Shown here: piece by piece, positions 43,189 to 53,824 of the stretch
Numbering within the stretch: the stretch's first letter is position 1
How the letters are laid out: each line of letters starts with the position of its first letter
DNA from: Neorhizobium lilium
Lineage (GTDB): Bacteria; Pseudomonadota; Alphaproteobacteria; Rhizobiales; Rhizobiaceae
DNA: 64,000 bases
NCBI RefSeq assembly: GCF_004053875.1
Contig: NZ_SBIP01000004.1
Coordinates: 62,001 to 126,000, forward strand
Direction: 5' to 3'
The notes under the pieces: generated by a model
Databases searched by the model: none
What the model saw: only the letters and a program-made list of their open reading frames with translations
What the model was told of the DNA's origin: nothing
Made by a program: the position numbers and the translations under genes

Positions 43189-43329
43189 GCAATACAGCCT
43201 CCTTGAAGCGCCTAAACCGATCCCGCCGAGCGAACGCATTGTCCTTCGCGGCTGCGGAATTTTCCTGTCGCACCCCTTGCAGACATAGGGTAAAGAGCGC
43301 CATCCAGGCTCCGAAACTCAGAGACGCTC

Positions 43330-45537
43330 ATGACCATCCCGAACAGCATTGCGATCACGCCCGAACTCGTCGCCTCGCACGGCCTGAAGCCAGATGAGTA
43401 CCAGCGTATCCTTGACCTGATCGGCCGCGAACCAAGCTTCACCGAGCTTGGCATCTTCTCCGCCATGTGGAACGAGCACTGCTCTTACAAGTCTTCCAAG
43501 AAGTGGCTCCGCACGCTGCCGACCAAGGGTGCGCGGGTCATTCAGGGTCCGGGCGAAAATGCCGGCGTCGTGGATATAGACGATGGCGATTGCGTTGTAT
43601 TCAAGATGGAGAGCCACAACCACCCGTCCTATATCGAGCCCTACCAGGGTGCAGCGACCGGCGTCGGCGGCATCCTGCGCGACGTCTTCACCATGGGAGC
43701 GCGGCCGATCGCCGCCATGAACGCGCTACGCTTCGGTTCGCCGGACCACCCGAAAACCAGGCATCTCGTTTCGGGCGTCGTGGCCGGCGTGGGCGGCTAC
43801 GGCAATTCCTTTGGTGTGCCGACGGTCGGCGGCGAAGTGGAGTTCGACGCCCGCTACAACGGCAATATTCTGGTCAACGCCTTTGCCGCAGGCCTCGCCA
43901 AGTCTGACGCGATCTTCCTGTCGGAAGCCAAGGGCGTCGGCCTGCCGGTCGTCTATCTCGGTGCCAAGACCGGACGTGACGGTGTCGGCGGCGCGACCAT
44001 GGCATCCGCCGAATTCGACGAATCGATCGAGGAGAAGCGCCCGACCGTTCAGGTCGGCGATCCCTTTACAGAAAAGTGCCTGCTGGAAGCCTGCCTGGAA
44101 CTCATGCAGACCGGCGCCGTCATCGCCATCCAGGACATGGGTGCCGCCGGCCTCACCTGCTCGGCCGTTGAAATGGGAGCCAAGGGCGATCTCGGCATCG
44201 AACTCAATCTCGATCGTGTTCCTGTCCGCGAAGAGCGGATGACGGCCTATGAGATGATGCTGTCGGAAAGCCAAGAGCGCATGCTCATGGTGCTGCAGCC
44301 CGAAAAGGAAGACGAAGCCAAGGCGATCTTCGTCAAATGGGGTCTCGATTTCGCAATCGTCGGCAAGACGACGGACGACCTGCGCTTCCGTGTTTTGCAC
44401 AATGGCGAAGAAGTGGCGAACCTGCCGATCAAGGATCTGGGCGACCAGGCGCCGGAATATGACCGCCCCTGGGTCCAGACCAACGGCCGGGCGCCTCTGC
44501 CCGCCTCTCAGGTTGCCGAGCCGGCCGATTACAATGACGCGCTGCTGAAGCTGGTCGGATCGCCGAACCAGTCGAGCCGTCGCTGGGTCTGGGAGCAGTA
44601 TGACACGCTGATCCAGGGCAATTCGCTGCAACGGCCCGGCGGCGATGCCGGCGTCGTGCGCATCGAAGGCCATGCCAGCAAGGCACTCGCCTTCTCCTCC
44701 GACGTTACGCCGCGCTATGTGGAAGCCGACCCCTTCGAAGGCGGCAAGCAGGCCGTTGCCGAATGCTGGCGCAATCTCGTCGCCACCGGCGCAGAACCAC
44801 TGGCTGCAACCGACAACCTGAATTTCGGCAATCCGGAAAAGCCCGAAATCATGGGACAGCTGGTGGGCGCCATCAAGGGCATCGGCGAGGCCTGCCGGGC
44901 ACTCGACTTTCCAATCGTATCGGGCAATGTCTCGCTCTACAACGAGACGAACGGCGTCGCGATCCTGCCGACGCCGACCATTGCCGGTGTCGGCCTGTTG
45001 CCGGACTGGCAGAATATGGCCCGGATCGGCTCTGCCCGCGACGGCGACCGGCTGATCATGATCGGGCTGGACGGTAGCCATCTCGGCTCCTCGGTCTACC
45101 TGCGCGACATCCTTGACACGGTGGATGGGCCGGCTCCGGAAGTCGATCTCGCAGCCGAGCGCCGCAACGGCGAATTCGTGCGCTCCATCATCCGCAATGG
45201 CCAGGTGACCGCCTGCCATGACATCTCGTCCGGTGGTCTCGGGATTGCGCTCGCCGAAATGGCGATGGCCTCGCGCAAGGGCGCAAAGATCAGCCTGAAG
45301 CAACAGCGCGGCCCTGCACACGCGCTCCTCTTCGGGGAAGACCAGGCGCGCTATGTCATTGCGGTCGCCGCCGATCTGGCCGATTTTGTAAAGGCAAGCG
45401 CCGAAAGCGCCGGTGTTCCCTTCCGCGGGCTGGGCACGGTCGAAGGCGACAGGCTGGTGGTGGACGATATCATCGATCTGGCGGTCATCGATCTCGACGA
45501 TGCCTATGAAAGCTGGTTCCCAAGCTTCATGAACTGA
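43330..45537 (+). CDS. purL: Phosphoribosylformylglycinamidine synthase subunit PurL
   Basis: A 735-residue small-form PurL of the AIRS/GARS superfamily, carrying both ATP-binding halves. [13 protein letters not shown] near the N-terminus, [23 protein letters not shown] and [19 protein letters not shown] are characteristic. It joins ammonia from PurQ to FGAR to make FGAM. It follows the PagL-like gene by 141 bp. A 671-codon open frame antisense to it is a shadow of its codon bias. Confidence 0.95.
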   Translation: MTIPNSIAITPELVASHGLKPDEYQRILDLIGREPSFTELGIFSAMWNEHCSYKSSKKWLRTLPTKGARVIQGPGENAGVVDIDDGDCVVFKMESHNHPSYIEPYQGAATGVGGILRDVFTMGARPIAAMNALRFGSPDHPKTRHLVSGVVAGVGGYGNSFGVPTVGGEVEFDARYNGNILVNAFAAGLAKSDAIFLSEAKGVGLPVVYLGAKTGRDGVGGATMASAEFDESIEEKRPTVQVGDPFTEKCLLEACLELMQTGAVIAIQDMGAAGLTCSAVEMGAKGDLGIELNLDRVPVREERMTAYEMMLSESQERMLMVLQPEKEDEAKAIFVKWGLDFAIVGKTTDDLRFRVLHNGEEVANLPIKDLGDQAPEYDRPWVQTNGRAPLPASQVAEPADYNDALLKLVGSPNQSSRRWVWEQYDTLIQGNSLQRPGGDAGVVRIEGHASKALAFSSDVTPRYVEADPFEGGKQAVAECWRNLVATGAEPLAATDNLNFGNPEKPEIMGQLVGAIKGIGEACRALDFPIVSGNVSLYNETNGVAILPTPTIAGVGLLPDWQNMARIGSARDGDRLIMIGLDGSHLGSSVYLRDILDTVDGPAPEVDLAAERRNGEFVRSIIRNGQVTACHDISSGGLGIALAEMAMASRKGAKISLKQQRGPAHALLFGEDQARYVIAVAADLADFVKASAESAGVPFRGLGTVEGDRLVVDDIIDLAVIDLDDAYESWFPSFMN

Positions 45538-45682
45538 CAAACCTGACGGCCGCAGACACCGCACCTGTGCGTAACGCTCCGGCCAAGCTGCGCCAGTCTT
45601 TGACCGAGGCGCCGCTTTGAGGCAGTGTTGGACAAAAGACGGCGCCGCATTCCAGTCCGCGGCCGAAGGAAGGATACCGACC

Positions 45683-45919
45683 ATGCCCATGAAACCCGGC
45701 GACATCGAAGACATGATCAAGGCAGGCATTCCGGGTGCCACGGTGACGATCCGGGACCTTGCGGGAGACGGCGATCATTACGCAGCCGAAGTCGTCGCCG
45801 ATGCCTTTCGTGGTAAGACCCGTGTGCAGCAGCACCAGATGGTCTATGACTCGCTCAAGGGAAACATGGGCGGCGTTCTGCATGCGCTGGCGCTCCAGAC
45901 TTCAGCGCCAAAGGACTGA
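45683..45919 (+). CDS. bolA: BolA family protein
   Basis: A 78-residue BolA-like protein: MPMKPGDIEDMIKAGIPGATVTI at the start and RVQQHQMVYDSLKGNMGG carrying the conserved His. BolA proteins bind Fe-S clusters with monothiol glutaredoxins and help deliver them or sense iron. The monothiol glutaredoxin gene follows 133 bp downstream. A longer frame (from 45617) has no family support. Confidence 0.9.
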   Translation: MPMKPGDIEDMIKAGIPGATVTIRDLAGDGDHYAAEVVADAFRGKTRVQQHQMVYDSLKGNMGGVLHALALQTSAPKD

Positions 45920-46052
45920 CACGCCAACGTCCACGCAGGCCTTGTATTCACATCTTATGCCGCATTGCGCTGGATTTTGAGCCGTGACCTCGCTATCTAA
46001 ACAAGGACGAAGCGCGGCGGTCCTTGAAACCGCATGTGAAAGGATGAGCGAG

Positions 46053-46388
46053 ATGAGTGGCATTCACGATTTTATCGGCAATGAAGTCAAGACGAACGAC
46101 GTGGTCCTGTTCATGAAGGGCACGCCGCAGTTTCCACAGTGTGGGTTCTCGGGTCAGGTCGTGCAGATCCTGGATTACCTCGGCGTGGACTATAAAGGCG
46201 TGAATGTGCTCGCCGACGCGGAAATCCGCCAGGGCATCAAGGACTTCTCCAACTGGCCAACCATCCCGCAGCTTTACGTGAAGGGTGAGTTCGTCGGCGG
46301 TTGCGATATCATCCGGGAGATGTTCCAGTCCGGCGAGCTTCTGACTCACTTCCAGGAGCAAGGCGTCAGCGTCCGCGGCGCGGCATAG
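46053..46388 (+). CDS. grxD: Monothiol glutaredoxin (CGFS type)
   Basis: A 111-residue Grx4-like protein with PQCGFSGQ; Cys30 of CGFS binds glutathione and a [2Fe-2S] cluster. WPTIPQLYV and GGCDI are the glutathione-binding elements. It works with BolA (gene just upstream) in Fe-S cluster transfer and iron sensing. The ATG at 46053 fits the family; an in-frame ATG at 46044 is close by. It is followed by a clear terminator. Confidence 0.93.
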   Translation: MSGIHDFIGNEVKTNDVVLFMKGTPQFPQCGFSGQVVQILDYLGVDYKGVNVLADAEIRQGIKDFSNWPTIPQLYVKGEFVGGCDIIREMFQSGELLTHFQEQGVSVRGAA

Positions 46389-46423
46389 CAACAAGGCTCC
46401 AGCCAGAAAATCTGCCCAATTTC

Positions 46424-46452
46424 GAAGGCGCCGCACCCACGGCGCCTTTCCC
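46424..46452 (+). terminator. Terminator after grxD
   Basis: AAGGCGCCG (46425-46433) and CGGCGCCTT (46440-46448) form a perfect 9-bp GC-rich stem with a 6-base loop, followed by a short T/C run. It ends the bolA-grxD transcript 36 bp past the grxD stop. Confidence 0.7.
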
Positions 46453-46470
46453 GTTGCTTAGGAAATAGCT

Positions 46471-47718
46471 GTGACCAGTTCTTCATCCGTAATGCCTCCA
46501 CGACTTGGCGGTCTGGGCAAAGTCGAATTCATTGCCATGATGGCGGCGCTGATGGCCCTCAATGCCTTGGCCATCGACATCATGCTCCCCGGCCTCCAGC
46601 AGATCGGCGAATCGCTTGGCGTCGAGAACCCCAACCATCGGCAGTATGTGGTGTCGGCCTATCTCTTCGGTTTCGGCGTTTCGCAGCTTTTCTACGGCCC
46701 GATTTCCGATCGGTTCGGACGGCGCAAGCCTCTGCTGATTGGGCTTGGCATCTACATTCTTTCCGCCATCGCCGTCATTTTCGTGCCGTCCTTTGCGGGC
46801 CTCCTTTTTCTTCGCTTCGCCCAGGGTATCGGCTCCGCCGCCACGCGCGTCATTTCGATCTCGATCGTCCGCGACGTCTTCGGTGGGCGCGCCATGGCCG
46901 AAGTCATGTCGCTGATCATGATGGTCTTCATGGTCGTGCCTGTGGTTGCGCCGGGAACAGGGCAGGTCATCCTGCTTTTCGGCAATTGGCATCTGATCTT
47001 CGCGGTCATCGCCGTTGCGGCCCTTATCGTCACCGCATGGGTTGCAAGGCGGCTTCCTGAAACCCTCGATCCGGCCGATATGCGCCCGTTCACGGTGAAA
47101 TCCGTGCTTGCCGGCTTCCTGATCGTCATGACCAACCGGCTGGCGCTCTGTTACACGATCGCCAGCACCTTCATCTTCGGCGCGCTGTTCGGATTCATAA
47201 ACTCGGCTCAGCAGGTCTATGTCGGGATTTATGGGCTCGGCGCCATGTTCCCTGTCGCTTTTGCGGCTGTCGCGCTGTTCATGTCCCTGGCTGCCTTCCT
47301 GAACTCGCGCTGGGTCGGCAGGCTCGGGATGCGCCGCCTGTCCCACGCAGCCTTGCTCGGCTTCGTCACAGTGACGTTCCTCTGGCTTATGGTACAGCTT
47401 CTGTCGGATACGCCGATGCCCTTCCTGCTGTTCCTCGCCTTCTTCGCACTCGCGATGTTCCAGTTCGGCCTGATCGCCTCGAATTTCAACTCGCTGGCCA
47501 TGGAACCGCTGGGGCACGTCGCCGGAACGGCCTCTTCGGTTCTTGGCTTTATGGGAACGGTTGGTGGCGCGATCATCGGTGCCTCGATTGGCCAGGCGTT
47601 CAACGGAACGGCGACGCCAATGGTGGCCAGCTTCTTCGTGGTGTCCGTCATCGGCCTGTTCTTCGTGCTGATCGCCGAAAAGGGCAAGCTCTTCCAGCCG
47701 CATAATCCCCGCGTCTGA
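46471..47718 (+). CDS. MFS transporter, Bcr/CflA efflux type
   Basis: A 415-residue membrane protein with 12 likely helices and the MFS motif YGPISDRFGRRKPLLIG in the loop after helix 2. DIMLPGL in helix 1 and FGGRAMAEVMSLIM in helix 4 are features of the Bcr/CflA drug-export family. The start is GTG at 46471 with AGGA upstream. It probably exports drugs or small metabolites. It stands alone between two terminators. Confidence 0.85.
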   Translation: MTSSSSVMPPRLGGLGKVEFIAMMAALMALNALAIDIMLPGLQQIGESLGVENPNHRQYVVSAYLFGFGVSQLFYGPISDRFGRRKPLLIGLGIYILSAIAVIFVPSFAGLLFLRFAQGIGSAATRVISISIVRDVFGGRAMAEVMSLIMMVFMVVPVVAPGTGQVILLFGNWHLIFAVIAVAALIVTAWVARRLPETLDPADMRPFTVKSVLAGFLIVMTNRLALCYTIASTFIFGALFGFINSAQQVYVGIYGLGAMFPVAFAAVALFMSLAAFLNSRWVGRLGMRRLSHAALLGFVTVTFLWLMVQLLSDTPMPFLLFLAFFALAMFQFGLIASNFNSLAMEPLGHVAGTASSVLGFMGTVGGAIIGASIGQAFNGTATPMVASFFVVSVIGLFFVLIAEKGKLFQPHNPRV

Positions 47719-47745
47719 AGCGTCTCAACCACACGGCGCTGGAAT

Positions 47746-47775
47746 CATAAAGGCCGGAGCAATCCGGCCTTTATG
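47746..47775. terminator. Hairpin between convergent MFS and IMPase-like genes
   Basis: CATAAAGGCCGGA (47746-47758) and TCCGGCCTTTATG (47763-47775) form a perfect 13-bp stem with a 4-base loop, between the two stops. The lower stem has A/T runs that serve as partial poly-U on both strands. Confidence 0.65.
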
Positions 47776-47801
47776 ATGGATGGCGTCCCGTTCGGCAGAC
47801 G

Positions 47802-48626
47802 TCAGTGCCCGATAATTTCTTCGCGCAGCATATGCCAGCTGTCTTCGTTGGTCGCGACCAGAAGTCCGCCATCCACATGCGAGGGAAGGTATGCGGAACC
47901 GTCGAACCGCGCGACATGGCCGCCGGCTTCCTTGGCGATCAAGGTGCCCGCAAGATGATCCCACGGCATCAGCTTGTTGTAGAGCACGAACTGGACATGG
48001 CCGCCCGCAAAGGTGCGATATTCATGGGCGGAGCAGCGATAATTGGCAAAGAAGCGAACCTTTGCAAGATTGGCAAGAATACGATCCCGATCAGCGCCGA
48101 AGAAGTAGCCGGGCGAGGCCATGCCGACCATGGCGTCGAGCGGGCACGCCTCCGCGACCGACAGGCGAACCGCCTCCCCGTCCGGGCGGCGCAGGAAAGC
48201 GCCGGCGCCCTTTTCCGCCATGACCCAGTCATCGCCCATAGGGTCGTAGATGAGGCCAGCAACGGTCTCGCCCTTCCAGACCACGGAGGCCATAACGCCG
48301 AAGGCTGGAATGCCGGAGGCAAAGTTGAACGTGCCATCGACCGGATCCACGACCACGGCGAAGTCCGCATCCGCCAGCTTGCCGAGCAGGTCCGGTTCGG
48401 CGGCTACGGACTCCTCGCCAATAAAAAGCGCCGAGGGCGCAATCACCTCAAGCTCGGCCCGGATCATCCGCTCCGCCGCCTCGTCCGCCTCCGTCACGAG
48501 ATCGGAAGGTTCGCTTTTGGAGCGAACGTCGCCGCTGCCCAAGCGGCGAAAGCGCGGCAGGATTTCGGCTTTGGCGGCCCGGCGCAGAAGATCGGCCAGT
48601 CGTTCAACATCAAGGGGCATGGTCAT
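47802..48626 (-). CDS. Inositol monophosphatase family phosphatase
   Basis: A 274-residue lithium-sensitive phosphatase fold. GEES, VVDPVDGTFNFASG and the late WDHLAGTLIAKEAGG carry the metal-binding acidic residues. The WDHLAG version of the usual WDxAAG motif is slightly unusual. Possible substrates include inositol-1-phosphate, histidinol-phosphate (HisN) or PAP; sequence does not decide. It starts 21 bp after the end of ttcA and may be co-transcribed with it. Confidence 0.85.
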   Translation of the reverse strand: MTMPLDVERLADLLRRAAKAEILPRFRRLGSGDVRSKSEPSDLVTEADEAAERMIRAELEVIAPSALFIGEESVAAEPDLLGKLADADFAVVVDPVDGTFNFASGIPAFGVMASVVWKGETVAGLIYDPMGDDWVMAEKGAGAFLRRPDGEAVRLSVAEACPLDAMVGMASPGYFFGADRDRILANLAKVRFFANYRCSAHEYRTFAGGHVQFVLYNKLMPWDHLAGTLIAKEAGGHVARFDGSAYLPSHVDGGLLVATNEDSWHMLREEIIGH

Positions 48627-48647
48627 AGGGGGATCTCTTGAAAAGGG

Positions 48648-49514
48648 TCAGACGCTTGGGATCGCCTGAAGGCCGGAAAAATCGAAAAGTTTCGGATCGA
48701 GAAGGTGGGATGGATTCACGTGAGCCAGCGCGCGCAGCATGGCGTCCTTGCGGCCGGGCATGCGTGCCTCGATATCGCCGAGCATGGCCTTCATCGCATT
48801 GCGCTGGAGGCCATCCTGGGAGCCGCAAAGGTCACAGGGTATGATCGGGAATTCCATGGCCGTCGCAAACTTGGCAAGGTCATCCTCGGCGCAATAGGCA
48901 AGCGGCCGCAAGACCATGATATCGCCTTCGTCGTTTAGCAGCTTGGCGGGCATAGCCGCCAGCCGACCGCCGTGGAAAAAGTTCATGAAGAAGGTTTCGA
49001 GGATATCCTCACGATGGTGCCCCAGCACCAGGGCGTCACACCCCTCCTCGCGCGCAACGCGATAGAGATTGCCGCGCCGCAGCCTTGAACAGAGGGAGCA
49101 ATAGGTGCCGCCTGCCGGCACCTTCTCCTTCACGATGGAGTAGGTGTCGCGATACTCGATGCGGTGTTTTACCCCGATCGACGCGAGATAATCCGGCAGC
49201 ACATGCTTTGGAAAATTGGGCTGCCCCTGATCGAGATTGCAGGCGATCAGTTCCACCGGCAGCAGGCCGCGCCACTGAAGATCGAGCAGCACCGCAAGCA
49301 GGGAATAGGAATCCTTGCCGCCGGAAAGGCCGATCAGCCAGCGCTTCTGATCCTTCAGCATGCAGAAGTCTTCGAAGGCCTGCCGCACCTGGCGCAGCAG
49401 GCGCTTGCGCAGCTTGTTGAACGAGACGGAGCTCGGAGCATCGCGGAACAGGGCCGGCGCAAGGCCACTCGCGGCCTCTTCCAGTTCATCCGCGATGTCC
49501 ACGTTCACGCCCAT
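48648..49514 (-). CDS. ttcA: tRNA 2-thiocytidine synthase TtcA
   Basis: A 288-residue PP-loop ATPase: SGGKDS (64-69) is the PP-loop, and Cys139/Cys142 in [11 protein letters not shown] with Cys in CDLCGSQ hold the catalytic [4Fe-4S] cluster. It thiolates C32 of certain tRNAs using sulfur from a cysteine desulfurase, which fits the presence of two desulfurases in the window. It is 26 bp after alaS. Confidence 0.92.
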   Translation of the reverse strand: MGVNVDIADELEEAASGLAPALFRDAPSSVSFNKLRKRLLRQVRQAFEDFCMLKDQKRWLIGLSGGKDSYSLLAVLLDLQWRGLLPVELIACNLDQGQPNFPKHVLPDYLASIGVKHRIEYRDTYSIVKEKVPAGGTYCSLCSRLRRGNLYRVAREEGCDALVLGHHREDILETFFMNFFHGGRLAAMPAKLLNDEGDIMVLRPLAYCAEDDLAKFATAMEFPIIPCDLCGSQDGLQRNAMKAMLGDIEARMPGRKDAMLRALAHVNPSHLLDPKLFDFSGLQAIPSV

Positions 49515-49540
49515 GATCCCGTCCCTAAAATCGCCGCCGC

Positions 49541-52195
49541 TTAGCCGGCGAGTGCCGCCGCCACAGCGTCCAGCGCATCGTTTGCCTTGGCGCCATCCGG
49601 GCCGCCGGCCTGAGCCATGTCCGGCCGCCCGCCGCCGCCTTTGCCTCCGAGCGCTACGGATGCGATGCGCACCAGATCGACAGCGCTGAAACGTGCGACC
49701 AGATCCGGCGTCACCGCGACGACAGCGCTTGCCTTGCCGTCTTCGGACACACCAACCAAAGTGACCACGCCCGAGCCAAGGCTTGCCTTGCCCTCGTCTG
49801 CCAGGCTCTTGAGGTCCTTGGCATCGATGCCGGACAGCACCTTGCCCATGAACTTGATACCGGCGACCTCACGGATTTCGCTTGCCGAACCACCCTCGCC
49901 GCCACCCATGGCGAGGCGACGCTTGGCATCCGCCAGTTCCTTCTCCAGCTTGCGGCGTTCTTCCACAAGCGTTTCGACGCGGGAGACGACTTCGGCAGGC
50001 TGTACCTTCAGCGCGCCGGCAAGCGCCTTGATCCGTTCGTCCTGCTCGGCAAGATAGGCGCGTGCCGCATTGCCCGTGACGGCCTCTACCCGCCGCACGC
50101 CGGACCCGACCGCACTTTCGCCCAGCACCCGAACCAGACCGATATCGCCCGTCGCATTCACATGCGTGCCGCCGCAGAGTTCGATCGAGTATGGCTTGCC
50201 GGCCTTGGGGCCTTCCACCGATGTTCCCATGGAAACGACGCGAACCTCGTCGCCATACTTCTCGCCAAACAGCGCCATGGCGCCTTCAGCAATGGCATCG
50301 TCCACGCTCATCAGCCGAGTAGTTACAGGCGCGTTCTGAAGAATGATGGCATTGGCCATGTCCTCGACCGTCTGCAGTTCTGCGGCGGACATCGGCTTTG
50401 GATGCGAGACGTCGAACCGCAGACGCTCTGGCGCCACAAGCGAACCCTTCTGGGCCACATGGCTCCCTAGAACTTCGCGCAGCGCCTCATGCAGAAGATG
50501 GGTCGCCGAGTGGTTCGAGCGTAACCGCAAGCGGCGCGCGTGGTCGACGACGAGCTGGACACTGTCGCCCACCTTCAGCACGCCTTCAACCACGGTCGCG
50601 ACATGAACGAAGACGCCCTCGCCTCTTTTCTGGGTGTCGGTGACATCAAGACGGGCATGATCCGTCGAGATGACGCCCGTGTCGCCCATCTGCCCACCGG
50701 ATTCGCCGTAGAAGGGCGTTTGGCTGACCACGATCTGGACCTGCTGCCCGACGGAGGCGCTGTCGATCGCCTTGCCGTCAACCACGATCGCTTGGACGAC
50801 CGCTTCCACGGTTTCCGTGTCGTAGCCGAGGAATTCGGTCGCGCCGAACTTCTCCTTCAGTTCGAACCAGATCGTTTCCGTTGCCTTGTCGCCGGAGCCG
50901 GCCCAATGCGAACGGGCCTCCGCCTTCTGGCGCTCCATGGCGTCGGTGAAGCCTGAAATATCGACGCCGATTTCGCGGGCGCGCAAGGCATCCTGCGTCA
51001 GATCGAGCGGGAAGCCGTAGGTATCGTACAGCTTGAAGGCAGTCTCGCCGTCCAGCATGTCGCCCTTGTCGAGCGTGTTCGTGGCATCGGACAGAAGCGA
51101 GAGGCCGCGCTCAAGCGTCTTGAGGAAGCGGGTTTCCTCAAGCTTCAGCGTCTCGGAAATCAGCGATTCCGCTCGCACAAGCTCCGGATAGGCACGGCCC
51201 ATCTCCTGCACCAGCGTCGGCAGCAGCTTGTAGATCAGCGGCTCCTTTGCGCCGAGCAGCTGCGCGTGCCGCATGGCACGGCGCATGATGCGGCGCAAGA
51301 CATAGCCGCGGCCCTCATTAGACGGCAGGACGCCATCCGCAATCAGAAAGGCGGACGAGCGCAGATGGTCGGCGATCACCCGATGGCTAGCGCTGTCCTT
51401 GCCAGAGACGCCCATGACATCCTCGATCGTGCCGATCAGGGTGCGGAACAGGTCGGTGTCGAACACGCTCTGGACGCCCTGCAGGATGCAGGCCATGCGC
51501 TCAAGGCCCATACCGGTATCGATCGACGGACGTGGCAGCGCTATACGCTCGCCGGGCGCCAGCTGGTCGAACTGCATGAAGACGAGGTTCCAGAACTCCA
51601 GGAAACGGTCGCCATCCTCTTCGGGAGAACCGGGCGGGCCACCCCAGACGTTCTCACCCTGATCGATGAAGATCTCGGAACACGGGCCGCAGGGACCGGT
51701 GTCGCCCATCTGCCAGAAATTATCGGAAGTCGGAATGCGGATGATCTTGTCGTCGGAGATGCCGGCAATCTTCTTCCAGAGCGTAGCCGCCTCTTCGTCC
51801 TCGGAATAGACGGTGACGAGAAGGCGATGCTTGGGAAGATCGAAGCCCTCGGTTACGAGCTTCCAGGCAAGCTCGATAGCGTGCTCCTTGAAATAGTCGC
51901 CGAAGGAGAAGTTGCCCAGCATTTCGAAGAAGGTCAGGTGCCGCGCCGTGTAGCCGACATTATCGAGGTCGTTATGCTTGCCGCCGGCGCGTACGCTCTT
52001 CTGCGCTGTCGTCGCCCTCGTGTAGGGCCGCTTCTCCAGACCGGTAAAGACGCTCTTGAACTGCACCATACCGGAATTGGTGAACATCAGCGTCGGGTCG
52101 TTGCGCGGCACCAGAGGACTGGATGCGACAACCTCATGGCCGTTCTTCTGGAAATAGTCGAGGAAGGTCGACCGGATCTCATTCACGCCGCTCAT
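49541..52195 (-). CDS. alaS: Alanyl-tRNA synthetase
   Basis: An 884-residue class II synthetase with, in order: the catalytic domain ([23 protein letters not shown], then the motif-2 region), a tRNA-recognition domain, the editing domain with [11 protein letters not shown] and CGGTHV (zinc-binding), and a C-terminal DHHA1-like domain. It charges tRNA-Ala and corrects Ser/Gly errors. The start at 52195 has AAAAGGG upstream and a small GC hairpin at 52210-52225. It follows recA in the same direction after a 302-bp gap. Confidence 0.96.
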   Translation of the reverse strand: MSGVNEIRSTFLDYFQKNGHEVVASSPLVPRNDPTLMFTNSGMVQFKSVFTGLEKRPYTRATTAQKSVRAGGKHNDLDNVGYTARHLTFFEMLGNFSFGDYFKEHAIELAWKLVTEGFDLPKHRLLVTVYSEDEEAATLWKKIAGISDDKIIRIPTSDNFWQMGDTGPCGPCSEIFIDQGENVWGGPPGSPEEDGDRFLEFWNLVFMQFDQLAPGERIALPRPSIDTGMGLERMACILQGVQSVFDTDLFRTLIGTIEDVMGVSGKDSASHRVIADHLRSSAFLIADGVLPSNEGRGYVLRRIMRRAMRHAQLLGAKEPLIYKLLPTLVQEMGRAYPELVRAESLISETLKLEETRFLKTLERGLSLLSDATNTLDKGDMLDGETAFKLYDTYGFPLDLTQDALRAREIGVDISGFTDAMERQKAEARSHWAGSGDKATETIWFELKEKFGATEFLGYDTETVEAVVQAIVVDGKAIDSASVGQQVQIVVSQTPFYGESGGQMGDTGVISTDHARLDVTDTQKRGEGVFVHVATVVEGVLKVGDSVQLVVDHARRLRLRSNHSATHLLHEALREVLGSHVAQKGSLVAPERLRFDVSHPKPMSAAELQTVEDMANAIILQNAPVTTRLMSVDDAIAEGAMALFGEKYGDEVRVVSMGTSVEGPKAGKPYSIELCGGTHVNATGDIGLVRVLGESAVGSGVRRVEAVTGNAARAYLAEQDERIKALAGALKVQPAEVVSRVETLVEERRKLEKELADAKRRLAMGGGEGGSASEIREVAGIKFMGKVLSGIDAKDLKSLADEGKASLGSGVVTLVGVSEDGKASAVVAVTPDLVARFSAVDLVRIASVALGGKGGGGRPDMAQAGGPDGAKANDALDAVAAALAG

Positions 52196-52245
52196 GCCAA
52201 GCCCTTTTCACCGCCCCTTGGCGGTCCGAAATTCGAAAACAATGG

Positions 52246-52274
52246 CTTGTATCGTCCGCCTCCGCCACTGTCCA
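52246..52274 (-). promoter_or_regulatory. Candidate sigma-70 promoter of alaS
   Basis: On the minus strand TGGACA (52274-52269) and TACAAG (52251-52246) are separated by 17 bases, ending about 50 bp before the alaS ATG. Both boxes are fair matches. Confidence 0.45.
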
Positions 52275-52399
52275 GCCGCCCTTAGTGCGTCGCGATCATT
52301 CAGATTGGCTTGGCCACGCTTCAGATATTTTTCTGCCGATGTCATTGGCACAAACTGAGGCCCATCTTCGCGCTATATGCTCGTCCCGCAACACAACGA

Positions 52400-52436
52400 G
52401 AAACCGGCCGCTCATCTTTCAATGGCGACCGGTTTC
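52400..52436 (-). terminator. Candidate terminator after recA
   Basis: GAAACCGG (52400-52407) and CCGGTTTC (52429-52436) pair over 8 bp around a partly paired 21-base loop, about 60 bp after the recA stop. No long T-run follows on the minus strand, so the call is weak. Confidence 0.4.
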
Positions 52437-52497
52437 AGCAAGCAGCCAGGGAAAACCCTGAAGGCGGCGGAACCGCTTACATTCCGTTCAAACCCAA

Positions 52498-53586
52498 TTA
52501 CAGATCCGCGGCAACCTCACCATCATCGGCGTCAGGACCACCATTCTGCAGGAAGCGGTCGGCAATCAGACCGGCATTCTGGCGAAGCGACGTCTCGATC
52601 TCGCGCGCAATTTCAGGGTTGTCGCGCAGGAATGTCTTGGCGTTCTCGCGACCCTGTCCAAGACGCTGGCTGTTATAGGAAAACCAGGCACCGGCCTTCT
52701 CGACGATGCCGGCCTTGACGCCGAGGTCCACCAGCTCACCGGTCTTGGACACGCCTTCGCCATACATGATGTCGAATTCGACCTGCTTGAAGGGAGGCGC
52801 CATCTTGTTCTTGACGACTTTCACGCGGGTCTGGTTGCCGACAACCTCTTCACGCTCCTTGACCTGGCCGATGCGACGAATGTCGAGGCGAACCGAAGCG
52901 TAGAATTTAAGGGCATTGCCGCCGGTCGTCGTTTCCGGAGAGCCGAACATGACGCCGATCTTCATGCGGATCTGGTTGATGAAGATCACCATCGTATTCG
53001 ACTTGGAGATCGAGGCGGTCAGCTTGCGCAGTGCCTGGCTCATCAGGCGGGCCTGCAGGCCCGGCAGGCTGTCGCCCATTTCGCCTTCGATTTCGGCACG
53101 CGGCGTTAGCGCAGCAACCGAGTCGATGACCAGCACGTCAACCGCGCCCGAGCGGACAAGCGTATCCGTGATTTCCAGTGCCTGCTCGCCTGTGTCCGGC
53201 TGCGAAATCAGCAGGTTATGCAGATCGACGCCGAGCTTGCGGGCATAGACCGGATCGAGCGCGTGTTCGGCGTCCACGAAGGCGCATATGCCGCCCTTCT
53301 TCTGAGCTTCTGCAATCGTCTGCAGGGCAAGCGTCGTCTTGCCAGAGCTTTCCGGACCATAGATCTCGACGATACGACCCTTTGGCAAGCCACCGATGCC
53401 GAGGGCGATATCGAGGCTCAAAGAACCCGTAGAGATAGTCTCGATCTCGACGATGCTCTCGTTCGAGCCGAGCTTCATGATCGAGCCCTTGCCGAAGGAC
53501 CGTTCGATTTGCGACAGTGCCGCTTCCAGCGCCTTACTCTTGTCCACGCCTTTTTCCTCTACGAGCCGCAAACTATTTTGAGCCAT
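52498..53586 (-). CDS. recA: Recombinase RecA
   Basis: A 362-residue RecA: Walker [10 protein letters not shown] (77-85), [20 protein letters not shown] and the L2 loop region [35 protein letters not shown] are all intact. It drives homologous recombination and the LexA co-protease step of the SOS response. The start [13 protein letters not shown] at 53586 fits rhizobial RecA; a longer frame to 53619 has no family support. SOS-type boxes lie upstream. Confidence 0.96.
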   Translation of the reverse strand: MAQNSLRLVEEKGVDKSKALEAALSQIERSFGKGSIMKLGSNESIVEIETISTGSLSLDIALGIGGLPKGRIVEIYGPESSGKTTLALQTIAEAQKKGGICAFVDAEHALDPVYARKLGVDLHNLLISQPDTGEQALEITDTLVRSGAVDVLVIDSVAALTPRAEIEGEMGDSLPGLQARLMSQALRKLTASISKSNTMVIFINQIRMKIGVMFGSPETTTGGNALKFYASVRLDIRRIGQVKEREEVVGNQTRVKVVKNKMAPPFKQVEFDIMYGEGVSKTGELVDLGVKAGIVEKAGAWFSYNSQRLGQGRENAKTFLRDNPEIAREIETSLRQNAGLIADRFLQNGGPDADDGEVAADL

Positions 53587-53642
53587 CTGGTCCACCTTTA
53601 GGTTATTGCCGCCCTGCACGCAACGAAGCAGTCGATGGACTT

Positions 53643-53671
53643 CATGTACATGTTTTGTTCTGGTGGTGCAA
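53643..53671 (-). promoter_or_regulatory. Candidate recA promoter with overlapping imperfect SOS box
   Basis: On the minus strand TTGCAC (53671-53666) and TACATG (53648-53643) lie 17 bases apart. An imperfect SOS box (GAAC-N7-GTAC, 53660-53646) overlaps the -10, which would suit LexA repression. Confidence 0.35.
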
Positions 53672-53713
53672 GGACCATATAAGGCGCTGGAACAAAATAA
53701 TTATCTCGCCTTC

Positions 53714-53728
53714 GTTCTTGATGCGTTC
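53714..53728. promoter_or_regulatory. LexA (SOS) box of recA
   Basis: GTTC-N7-GTTC on the plus strand (GAAC-N7-GAAC on the recA strand) is a perfect match to the alphaproteobacterial LexA box. It lies about 130 bp upstream of the recA start codon. Confidence 0.6.
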
Positions 53729-53824
53729 TCGCCCGCTTTTTCCGCGACTCCGGCCTTTAAAAGCCAGGTGTCTGAGCTGCTGAGGGGCCGAATCAAATGC
53801 CGTAAGATCGTCCGGTCGGCCCCT

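Larger units (their letters stand above)
52196..52497. other. 302-bp intergenic region between recA and alaS
   Basis: No gene is visible here. The region holds the candidate alaS promoter (52246-52274), a 6-bp GC hairpin next to the alaS ribosome-binding site (52210-52225), and a hairpin after recA (52400-52436). The rest shows no repeat or RNA motif that I can support. Confidence 0.5.

Noticed and set aside
43726-45741. 671-codon open frame on the minus strand
   Set aside because: It is antisense to purL over its length and has the composition expected from purL codon bias. No ribosome-binding site or recognisable domain.
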